DNA of 64,000 nt from Acidobacteriota bacterium (GTDB lineage: Bacteria; Acidobacteriota; Vicinamibacteria; Fen-336), in contig JAJDNS010000067.1 in assembly GCA_022340585.1 (NCBI GenBank), forward strand, positions 22,211-86,210, read 5' to 3'. The position numbers and the translations under genes are program-made. Every line of letters starts with the position of its first letter. Position 1 is the stretch's first letter. Below the pieces are notes generated by a model that was given only the letters and a program-made list of their open reading frames with translations, was not told the origin of the DNA and searched no databases. Shown piece by piece: positions 34,678-41,747 of this stretch.

Positions 34678-35027
34678 CGAGGAGCCCCGCCGGGGGCACG
34701 TTGCGGGTGCGCGAAGCTCGAGCCTGACGCCGGGCCGGCAGGAGACCCGGCCAGGTGGGGTCCTGGCCAAACCCCGAGTCCCGCTCACCGGGGAGCGCGT
34801 CCTCGTGCTCGAGGGTCTCCGCCGATTCCGGCAGGTCGCGCCGGGAGTCCGAGTGGTCCTCCTACGAGCGGCTCGTCGCCGCGGCCTTCTGTCTCGACAT
34901 ACGCGGCTGGTTGCTCAAGTCGTCGACGGTTCCCGATCTCGCGACCGCCGTCCGATCGGAGAAGATCGAGGATGACCCCCGCCCCTGGCCCCAGCACCCC
35001 CGTTCGAGGTGGACCGGTAGAGCCGAT
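34678..35027. other. intergenic region with no supported gene
   Basis: 350 bases between the microprotein and the four-cysteine protein. Besides the hairpin at 34684-34697 there is GGCCAGG-TGGGGT-CCTGGCC at 34749-34768. Open frames here lack ribosome binding sites or recognisable protein character, so I assign none. Confidence 0.5.
34684..34697 (+). terminator. hairpin after the microprotein gene
   Basis: GCCCC-GCCG-GGGGC, six bases after the TAA. Short G/C stem without a T-run. Confidence 0.35.
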
Positions 35028-35246
35028 TCACGTGCCGGCCACGATGTGGTCGGCCGTGGTGGAGTCCTGGGGGAACAGGGTCTCGGGCACGTTCGTGCTG
35101 CCGAGCTTGGCCGCCACCCGGAAGCGGGCGCAGGCCCTGAAGTCCCCGTGGCAGTACTGCGTCCTCAGCAAGGCGGCGACCGCGGGCATGTTCTCCAACC
35201 GGTCGTTGAAGAACAGGCAGGTCGCGAGCCGGTCGCAATCGGCCAT
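35028..35246 (-). CDS. small four-cysteine protein, unknown function
   Basis: 72 residues from ATG 35246 (GTGAGG six bases upstream). A longer start at 35312 adds only a charged low-complexity tail. Conserved-looking features are C-x(5)-C-L-F-F-N-D near the start, Y-C-H-G-D-F-R-A-C-A-R in the middle and L-G-S-x-x-V-P-E-T-L-F-P near the end. Small proteins with this C...C-x-F-F...Y-C-x-G...C-A-R pattern occur in many bacteria as uncharacterised ORFs. The four cysteines could bind zinc or an iron-sulfur cluster. No context clue: the next gene on this strand is a secreted fucosidase 127 bases upstream. Confidence 0.65.
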   Translation of the reverse strand: MADCDRLATCLFFNDRLENMPAVAALLRTQYCHGDFRACARFRVAAKLGSTNVPETLFPQDSTTADHIVAGT

Positions 35247-35372
35247 GTCGAGCCTCACTCTCCGGCCGTCTTGGCCACCGGGATGGTGCGCCGCGTCTCG
35301 GGCCCTCTTCAATGGATCATCGGTTCCAGCGGTCTTTCCCGGAAGCTGCAGGCAGGGTGCCGGAGCGGGGCC

Positions 35373-37013
35373 TCACGACTCCGGTTCCTGTACCCGTTCG
35401 CGTTCCAGGGTCAGGGTCTTCCCCCACAGCGTGACCTTCGGGTGCTGGACCACGGCCCGGAACTCGTGGTCCCGCGTCGAGTCGATGCCCTCGAGGGGCG
35501 CGTTGAACTCCCCCACTGAAGACGTCGTCCTCGTCTCCAGGGCCTTCCAGGGGTCGTCCTCTTCGTACATCTCCGCCGACCCCTTCTTGCGACGGTACTC
35601 GAAGCCGACCTGCACCGAGGTCGCGTCGCCCAGGCTGTCGAGACGCCCGGTCAGGGTCGCGACGCGGCCTGAGGAGTCCCAGCTCCCATCCGTGGTGACC
35701 ACCACCGGCGGCGCCAGCCCCGCCTCGGCGCGGGTGATCTTCAGGACGACCGGGTTCGGCCAGCGACGGTCGTTGTAGAGACGCTGCGCCCGCCACGCGG
35801 TGATTCGCAGCCCGTCCGGTGTCTGCTCGAAGGTGGTCCGAGGCTCGACCTCGGGTCGGTACTCGAGAACTGCATCGTTCTGTCCCAGGACGCTGACGGC
35901 CGTGTCCGCGGTGGCCTTGACGGACTTGAGGGTGAAGGTCTTCGTCGTCCCCCACCGCCAGTCGGTCCGGGTCACCGCGGCGAAGACCGTGTCGGAGTCT
36001 TTCGCCTTCGTGAACCAGACGCCTCCCTCGTTGGTGAGCACCCACGGACGGACGGCGAGGATCGCCTCGCGGTTGACCAGGTTCCACAGGGCGATCTCCC
36101 GCAGGCGCGCCTCCTGCTCGGCGGGGATCACCCCGTCCGGCCGCGGCCCGATGTTCAGGAGCAGGTTCCCGCCCTTGGCGCGGGTCTCGATCAGGGTATT
36201 GATGAGGTCCGTTCCGGATTTGTAGGTCTCGTTGGTGCCGCGGTACTGCCACTGGTTTCCCATGGTGAGGTTGCCCTCCCAGGCGCCCTCCAGAGGGACT
36301 CCCGGGGTGTACTGCTCCGGGGTCTCCATGGCCCCACGGGTGACGAGGGCGTCGGGATCGGATTCCCAGACGACCTCCTTCAGACCTTCCGCAGGCCCGT
36401 CGATGAAGACCATGTCGATCTTCCCGTACCGCGCCATGAGCTCCCGGAGCTGGGCCTGGTCGTGGGCGAGGAGGGCGGGGTTGTTCACGGGCTGGGCCTC
36501 GGGCCGGCGGCGGCTGATGAGGGTGCCCTGCTTCCAGAGGAAGTGGAAGTCGTCGGGGGAGAAGTAGTGGCCGATGGCCAGCCCCTCGGCCCGGAAGGCG
36601 TCGACGAGCTCGCGCGTCACGTCCCGCCCGTAGGGGGTGTTCATGATGGAGAAGTCGGTGGTCTTCGTCTCGAACATGCAGAAGCCGGAGTGGTGCTTGG
36701 CGGTGAAGACCACGTAGGTGAAGCCCGCGAGGCGGGCGAGGCGGGCCCACTCCCGGGGCTCGAAGCGGTGCGGGTTGAAGCGGCGCGGCAGCTCGGTCAC
36801 GTACCGCTCGAGATAGTCGTCCGAGGCCCCGACCATGGAGTGGCTGATCACGGACGTGACCTGGCTGTCCAGGCTCCAGTGGATGAAGAGGCCGAAGCCC
36901 AGGTCCCGGAACCACTCGAGGCGCTCGAGACGGTTGCCGGCCGCCTCCTCGGCAGCGACGGCGGGCGTGAGCGCGACAAGCACGGCGAGGCACGCGGCCA
37001 GGGCTCGTGTCAT
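35373..37013 (-). CDS. secreted GH29 alpha-L-fucosidase
   Basis: 546 residues from ATG 37013 with GAGGAGA upstream. A Sec signal peptide (L-A-V-L-V-A-L-T-P-A-V-A-A) precedes the GH29 barrel: W-F-R-D-L-G-F-G-L-F-I-H-W-S at about 34, A-K-H-H-S-G-F-C-M-F, then G-H-Y-F-S-P-D-D and K-I-D-M-V-F-I-D-G-P, in which an Asp is the expected nucleophile. A C-terminal beta-sandwich (about 430-546) is probably carbohydrate-binding. It would release terminal fucose from host, algal or plant glycans in the periplasm or outside. The neighbouring outer-membrane porin and the GH31 enzyme suggest glycan scavenging. Confidence 0.92.
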   Translation of the reverse strand: MTRALAACLAVLVALTPAVAAEEAAGNRLERLEWFRDLGFGLFIHWSLDSQVTSVISHSMVGASDDYLERYVTELPRRFNPHRFEPREWARLARLAGFTYVVFTAKHHSGFCMFETKTTDFSIMNTPYGRDVTRELVDAFRAEGLAIGHYFSPDDFHFLWKQGTLISRRRPEAQPVNNPALLAHDQAQLRELMARYGKIDMVFIDGPAEGLKEVVWESDPDALVTRGAMETPEQYTPGVPLEGAWEGNLTMGNQWQYRGTNETYKSGTDLINTLIETRAKGGNLLLNIGPRPDGVIPAEQEARLREIALWNLVNREAILAVRPWVLTNEGGVWFTKAKDSDTVFAAVTRTDWRWGTTKTFTLKSVKATADTAVSVLGQNDAVLEYRPEVEPRTTFEQTPDGLRITAWRAQRLYNDRRWPNPVVLKITRAEAGLAPPVVVTTDGSWDSSGRVATLTGRLDSLGDATSVQVGFEYRRKKGSAEMYEEDDPWKALETRTTSSVGEFNAPLEGIDSTRDHEFRAVVQHPKVTLWGKTLTLERERVQEPES

Positions 37014-37053
37014 GGCGATCGTCTCCTCGAAAGCGCGGTCGAAGACCGCACCA

Positions 37054-37059
37054 AGGGTA
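37054..37059 (-). promoter_or_regulatory. putative -10 box (TACCCT) of the fucosidase
   Basis: On the minus strand TACCCT lies 40 bases upstream of ATG 37013, in the divergent gap before the porin gene. Confidence 0.25.
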
Positions 37060-37199
37060 CGTCAGGTTCGGAGTCCGGGTCGCGGCCGACCCCCGCGTCC
37101 ATCCCAGCACGACAACTCACTGGCCGAGAACGACAGCTCGTGGCGGAGGCGACGAGACGTGCGCGTGCTGGCCTGCCTGGTGCAAGATGGGTCCCGCCA

Positions 37200-38528
37200 A
37201 TGGAGCTGAAGAGGCCAGGGAGAGGCACCGGGATCGCGCTGGCGCTGCTGGCCGTTGGCTCCGCCGGAGCGCGCGCCCAGCCCGCGGCGACCCCGCCGGC
37301 GCCGAGACGCATCGTCGTCACCTTCGAGCAGCGGACACGGGTCGAGGGATTGACGCACCCCTTCCGCGTCGACGAGCTCGGCCTCACCCGCGTCCTGGCC
37401 CTGCGCACGCGCCTGCAGGTGGCCGCGCCGAGGATCGTCGGACCCCTGGGGGCGTTCCTCGAGGTCCAGGACTCTCGCAGCGCCTGGAACGACCAGCCTT
37501 TCGTCGTCCCCGCCCGTCACATCAATCAGCTGGACTTCAAGCAGGCGCAGCTCCGCCTGGGCTTCGACCGCCTCCTGGGGGACCGAGCGGCCGGGGGCGT
37601 GCTCCTGGGGCGCTTCACGCTGGACCTGGGTCGCCGGCGGCTCGTGGCACGGAACGGCATGCGGAACACCACCAACGCCTTCGACGGGGTCTCCGCCTGG
37701 GCCACGGCTCGGGACGGATCGTCGGTGCACGCCTTCGTCTCGCGACCGGTGATCCTCGAGCCCGACTCCCTGGACCGAAGCTTCAGCTCTCGCCTCTTCT
37801 GGGGAGCGTGGCTGACCCTCCGGAAACGGCGTCTCGTCCAGGCCGATCTGTACGCTCTCCGTCTCGACGAGAGCGCCACCACCGTCACCCGGCGGCGGCT
37901 CACCACGCTCGGGGGCCGGCTGTACAAGCCCCCCTCCGCGGGAGAGGCGGACTACGAGGCCGAGATGTCGTGGCAGGGCGGCGCTTCGCGGGACCAGGAC
38001 CACAGTGCCCTGTTCGTCCATGTCGAGAGCGGGTTCACCCTGCGACGGGGTCCGGCCCGCCTGGCCATCCTCTACGATCACGCGAGCGGGGACCGCGACC
38101 CCGCGGACGGCCGCTTCGAGCGCTTCGACACGCTGTTCGGTGCTCGCTCCTTCGAGTACGCCCCCACCGGCATCTACGGCCCCTTCTTCCGAGCGAACAT
38201 CGAGGGCCCCGGGGCACGGGCCCTCGTCGCCCCCACGACCCGGATCGAGGCCACGGTCGGCTACCGGGCCCTGTGGCTGGCGGAGGCAAGAGACGCGTGG
38301 GTGGGATCGGGCCTGCAGGACCCCACCGGGACCTCGGGGCGATTCCTCGGGCACCACCTCGAGGCCGGGCTCCGCTGGCGCGCGCGGCGCTGGCTCCTCG
38401 TCGAGGCGGCCTGGGGCCACTTCTTCAAGGGGTCCTTCCTCGACCAGGTCCCGGGGAGCCCCCGCACACCCGACTCGGACTACGTCACCGTCGGCGTCGA
38501 GTTCGGGGGGACGATCTTCGCGAGATAG
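37200..38528 (+). CDS. alginate-export-type outer-membrane porin
   Basis: 442 residues from ATG 37200. No good Shine-Dalgarno is visible, so the start rests on the signal peptide (I-A-L-A-L-L-A-V-G-S-A-G-A-R-A). After a Pro/Ala-rich linker the mature part is a beta-barrel: alternating strands such as F-D-R-L-L-G-D-R and V-L-L-G-R-F-T-L-D-L-G-R-R-R-L, R-N-T-T-N-A-F-D-G-V and a C-terminal strand Y-V-T-V-G-V-E-F-G-G-T-I-F ending near Phe, as in AlgE/Alginate_exp proteins. Divergent from the fucosidase, so it may take up or export the related saccharide. The specific cargo is not readable. Confidence 0.78.
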   Translation: MELKRPGRGTGIALALLAVGSAGARAQPAATPPAPRRIVVTFEQRTRVEGLTHPFRVDELGLTRVLALRTRLQVAAPRIVGPLGAFLEVQDSRSAWNDQPFVVPARHINQLDFKQAQLRLGFDRLLGDRAAGGVLLGRFTLDLGRRRLVARNGMRNTTNAFDGVSAWATARDGSSVHAFVSRPVILEPDSLDRSFSSRLFWGAWLTLRKRRLVQADLYALRLDESATTVTRRRLTTLGGRLYKPPSAGEADYEAEMSWQGGASRDQDHSALFVHVESGFTLRRGPARLAILYDHASGDRDPADGRFERFDTLFGARSFEYAPTGIYGPFFRANIEGPGARALVAPTTRIEATVGYRALWLAEARDAWVGSGLQDPTGTSGRFLGHHLEAGLRWRARRWLLVEAAWGHFFKGSFLDQVPGSPRTPDSDYVTVGVEFGGTIFAR

Positions 38529-38535
38529 GGAGGCT

Positions 38536-38554
38536 ACCCGGACATCGCCCGGGT
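38536..38554. terminator. hairpin between two convergent outer-membrane genes
   Basis: ACCCGG-ACATCGC-CCGGGT, eight bases after the porin stop. No T-run. Confidence 0.35.
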
Positions 38555-38645
38555 CCGGAAACGGCGGTAGAGAAGGACCACCCGGCGAAGCCGGCAATCG
38601 CCAGCGCCACCTGGGCCATCGGTCTGTCCGTCTGCGCTCGGGGGC

Positions 38646-39890
38646 TCACCTCTCGCCCCACGCCGTCCCCGTGGTGAAGTAGAAGGCGAAGTCCTCGTCG
38701 CTCCAGGCGAAGTCCATGCCGGTGCGAATCCGGAAGACTCGGGAGATGAGATAGCGGAAGCCCGTGCCCCCCGCGACGTGGCCCTGGTTGAACACGAAGT
38801 CGCCCATTCCGTCCTCGGCCGCCCACCCGGAGCCGAGGAAGCCCAGGAGGCTCCAGCGGCTCGTGAGGTCCCAACGGAGCTCGGCCTCGACGGAGAGCGC
38901 GTCCTGTCCCTGGTAGCGGTTCGAAGGAATGCCTCGCATTTCCACCGACGGCAGCATGTAGAAGGGGGTGTCCCCGCCACTGAGCTCCGCGTCGACCCGC
39001 ACTCCCAGGACCCAGGACTCCTTGATCGGCAGCCAGCCCCGGAGCTTCGCCTGGCCCTTCCTGAAGGTCCGGTCGCCACCCAGGGCCTCGTCGTAGAAGA
39101 TGGTCTGCGCCGTCGCGCTGATCCCCGAGTCGGGGGTGAAGATCGAGTCACGGGAATCGTAGCGGACCAGCCCCCCCACACCGCTGGACTTGATCTTCCT
39201 CTCGAGCGAGGGGAACCACTCGGGAGGGTCCAGCCCGAGGCCGAGGTCGAGCTTCGTGTCGAAGGACGAGAAACGGTAGTTGAGCCCGAGGAACACGTTG
39301 CTGTCTCCCAGGCGCCGCTCGAGCTGCTGAAGGAGGGAGAACCCGTCGAGGGTGTAGGACACCGAGTCGACGGGCAGCCCGAGGTCGCCGCCGGACCCGT
39401 AGTAGTCGAGGTTCATCCCGGCGTAGAAGAACGCCCCGCGGTAGCGGTAGCGGTCCTCCTTGAAGACCCCGAGGTGGGCCAGGCCGCCGCCCCACGAGCC
39501 GTTGGTGGTGGCGAAGCCACCCGCCCACGTCACGCTGGGCGGGGGCAGGCGCTCCAGATTCCGTTCCTTCATCTGCGCCGCCCGGTCCTTGATCGAGTCG
39601 CTCAGGAACATCAGGCCGAGGGTTGCGCCGTAGCCCACCGCCGGCTCGGTGATGAGGCCGCCCACCGGGAGAAAGCCCTTCCTCGAGGCCAGGAACCTCG
39701 AGAGGTCCAGCTGCCCGTCGTCCGGGTCCAGGAACAGGTCGCGCTTCGAGGGCTCCGGCGACGAGTCGTCCTTGCGGTCGGAGGCCGTCTCCGCCGACGG
39801 GGCACCATCGGCCGACTCCTGCCCGGGACAGACGCCGGGGAAGCCAACCAGAGCAACGAGGACGATCAGGACCAGCGGTAGAGTCTTCAT
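38646..39890 (-). CDS. Omp85/BamA-type outer-membrane barrel protein
   Basis: 414 residues from ATG 39890. Sec signal peptide (L-V-L-I-V-L-V-A-L-V-G-F-P-G-V), then an acidic linker (about 25-60) in place of POTRA repeats, then a surface-antigen-type barrel: G-L-I-T-E-P-A-V-G-Y-G, R-Y-D-S-R-D-S-I-F-T-P-D-S-G and the late R-Y-Q-G-Q-D-A-L-S-V-E-A-E-L-R-W block with the R-G-I/R-Y-Q-G motif of this superfamily. Like other POTRA-less members it may be a passive channel, not an assembly factor. Confidence 0.82.
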   Translation of the reverse strand: MKTLPLVLIVLVALVGFPGVCPGQESADGAPSAETASDRKDDSSPEPSKRDLFLDPDDGQLDLSRFLASRKGFLPVGGLITEPAVGYGATLGLMFLSDSIKDRAAQMKERNLERLPPPSVTWAGGFATTNGSWGGGLAHLGVFKEDRYRYRGAFFYAGMNLDYYGSGGDLGLPVDSVSYTLDGFSLLQQLERRLGDSNVFLGLNYRFSSFDTKLDLGLGLDPPEWFPSLERKIKSSGVGGLVRYDSRDSIFTPDSGISATAQTIFYDEALGGDRTFRKGQAKLRGWLPIKESWVLGVRVDAELSGGDTPFYMLPSVEMRGIPSNRYQGQDALSVEAELRWDLTSRWSLLGFLGSGWAAEDGMGDFVFNQGHVAGGTGFRYLISRVFRIRTGMDFAWSDEDFAFYFTTGTAWGER

Positions 39891-40057
39891 GACGGTCCCA
39901 TTGTTTCAGATGGGCGTCACTCCGGTCGAAACAGCCAAAGTGCCTGCCGAAAATGGCAACCCCCTCTGGGCATTCTTGGATTTCTCTAGGATTCGGGCCC
40001 GGGGCCGGCGCGACGACGACCCCCGCCCTACCTTGCAGGTGAAGTCGATGTGTCGCT

Positions 40058-40073
40058 GAGCGGGCGGCCGCTC
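40058..40073 (+). repeat. small inverted repeat upstream of the PP2C gene
   Basis: GAGCGG-GCGG-CCGCTC, 84 bases before ATG 40157. Confidence 0.3.
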
Positions 40074-40109
40074 CCGCGTCCCCTGCGGCAGTGTGTGCGA
40101 GACGATTCT

Positions 40110-40145
40110 CCACGGGCTCCCGGACACCGTCTCGCGAGCCCGTGG
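40110..40145 (+). promoter_or_regulatory. 10-bp inverted repeat directly before the PP2C gene
   Basis: CCACGGGCTC at 40110-40119 and GAGCCCGTGG at 40136-40145 form a perfect 10-bp stem around a 16-base loop, ending 11 bases before ATG 40157 where a ribosome binding site would sit. It could be an operator or a hairpin occluding translation. Confidence 0.45.
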
Positions 40146-40156
40146 CGTCGACGCGG

Positions 40157-41710
40157 ATGAGCCCGTCCGATCAGAACGGCGCCTCCCCCGCCTCGGGCCC
40201 CCAGCGGGCAGAGGGGAAGGACCTCGCCGCCATGCTCGAGGCCACCTTCGAGTGCGTGGCCGACGGCGTGGTGGTGGTGGACACCGAGGGACGCTTCCTG
40301 TTCTTCAACGGGGCGGCCCGGACGATTCTCGGCCTCGGGGCCCTCGACACGGCGCCCGAGGACTGGTCGTCGGCCTGCGGGTGCTTCCGGTGCGACCGGG
40401 TGACCCCGTACCCTTCCGAGGAGCTCCCCCTGGCCCGGGCCCTGCGGGGGCAGCGGGCAGAGGACGAGTTCTTCGTCCGGAACCCCCACATCCCCGAGGG
40501 CGCCACGATCCACGTCCGGGGCACTCCCCTCACCAACGGAGATGGCAGCCAGGTCGGCGCCGCGGTGATCTTCCAGGACGTCACCCAGAGGCGTCTCGCC
40601 GAGCAGACCGTCCGACGTCTCGCCCAGGCCGTGGAGCAGGCCACCGACAGCGTGGTCATCACCGACGCCCAGGCCCGCATCGAGTACGTGAACCCGGCGT
40701 TCGAGCAGACCACCGGCTACAGCAAGGACGAAGCGGTGGGACGGCCCGTGACGTTTCTGCAGGCCACCGGGTCTCCCGACCCCGGTTCCCCGGAACCCGG
40801 GCGTGCGCGCTTCGCCCTCGACGACGGGCCTCACACGTCGTTCCAGCGGCGGAGGACGGGAGAGCTGTTTCCTGCTCGGCGCACCACCACCCCGGTGCGG
40901 GACGAGCACGGCCGGCTCACCCACTTCGTCTCGGTGATGAGCGACGTCACCGGACAGCGGAGGGCCCAGGCCCGGGAGTCGGAGATGCAGCTCGCCCGCC
41001 TCATCCAGCGCAAGCTGTACCCGTCGCGTGCACCGGCCCTGAAGGCCTTCGACCTGGCCGGTGCCGTATTCCCGGCCGACGCCACCTGCGGCGATTACCT
41101 CGACTACATCCCCATGGGTGGTGGACGCGTGGGCGTCGCGGTGGGCGACGTGAGCGGCCATGGCTTCGGACCCGCCCTCCTGATGGCCGAGACCCGGGCC
41201 TACCTCCGCTCGCTGGCGAAGACGACCCACGACCTGCGGAAGATCCTGCAACGACTCAACCAGTTCCTCCACCGAGACACGGAGCTCGAGCGATTCGTGA
41301 CCCTGATGCTCGTGGTGGTCGATCCCTCTCGCCGCAGCCTGACCTACGGCAGCGCCGGTCACGTTCCCGGCTTCCTCCTCGATCGCTCCGGAGCCCCAAG
41401 GCGCGTCCTGGAGTCGACGAGCCTGCCTCTGGGGATCTTCCCCGACTCCCCCATGGAGGTGAGCCCGGAGATCTCTCTGGAGGACGGAGACCTGTTCGTG
41501 CTCCTCACCGACGGGGTCACGGAGGCCGAGAACGAGCGCGGTGAGTTCTTCGAGCGCGATCGGGCGGTGGACCTCGTCGCCAGGATGCGATGGCAGTCGT
41601 CGCGGCGCATCGTCTCGGGTCTCTACCGAGCCATCGAGGACTTCCGGTTGCCCGGCCCCCAGGCCGACGACGTCACCGCGGTGGTGGGCAAGGCCCTGCC
41701 CACCCACTGA
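40157..41710 (+). CDS. PAS-containing PP2C (SpoIIE/RsbU-type) phosphatase
   Basis: 517 residues from ATG 40157 (an upstream in-frame start at 40091 exists but would put the inverted repeat inside the gene). Two PAS domains (about 25-145 and 150-275; the first has G-V-V-V-V-D-T-E-G-R-F, the second Y-V-N-P-A-F-E-Q-T-T-G-Y) feed a C-terminal phosphatase with the motifs G-D-Y-L-D-Y, V-A-V-G-D-V-S-G-H-G-F-G-P-A-L and L-L-T-D-G-V-T-E-A. Metal-binding Asp residues are conserved. Enzymes of this type dephosphorylate anti-anti-sigma factors. No such partner is adjacent. Cytosolic, no membrane helix. Confidence 0.9.
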   Translation: MSPSDQNGASPASGPQRAEGKDLAAMLEATFECVADGVVVVDTEGRFLFFNGAARTILGLGALDTAPEDWSSACGCFRCDRVTPYPSEELPLARALRGQRAEDEFFVRNPHIPEGATIHVRGTPLTNGDGSQVGAAVIFQDVTQRRLAEQTVRRLAQAVEQATDSVVITDAQARIEYVNPAFEQTTGYSKDEAVGRPVTFLQATGSPDPGSPEPGRARFALDDGPHTSFQRRRTGELFPARRTTTPVRDEHGRLTHFVSVMSDVTGQRRAQARESEMQLARLIQRKLYPSRAPALKAFDLAGAVFPADATCGDYLDYIPMGGGRVGVAVGDVSGHGFGPALLMAETRAYLRSLAKTTHDLRKILQRLNQFLHRDTELERFVTLMLVVVDPSRRSLTYGSAGHVPGFLLDRSGAPRRVLESTSLPLGIFPDSPMEVSPEISLEDGDLFVLLTDGVTEAENERGEFFERDRAVDLVARMRWQSSRRIVSGLYRAIEDFRLPGPQADDVTAVVGKALPTH

Positions 41711-41735
41711 GCGAGGCGGGGGAGACGGGCGCCCT

Positions 41736-41741
41736 TATACT
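41736..41741 (+). promoter_or_regulatory. putative -10 box (TATACT) of the diol dehydratase operon
   Basis: TATACT ends six bases before ATG 41748 and no Shine-Dalgarno is present. If functional, transcription would begin at or near the A of the ATG, giving a leaderless mRNA. Confidence 0.35.
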
Positions 41742-41747
41742 CCTCCC

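Noticed and set aside
34785..35027. Possible small genes in the gap beside the four-cysteine protein
   Set aside because: No ribosome binding site, no recognisable protein character, and several overlapping frames of equal quality.
35317..37110. A minus-strand frame of 597 residues overlapping the fucosidase in another phase
   Set aside because: Arg/Gly/Pro-rich shadow; the GH29 frame is intact and has a signal peptide.
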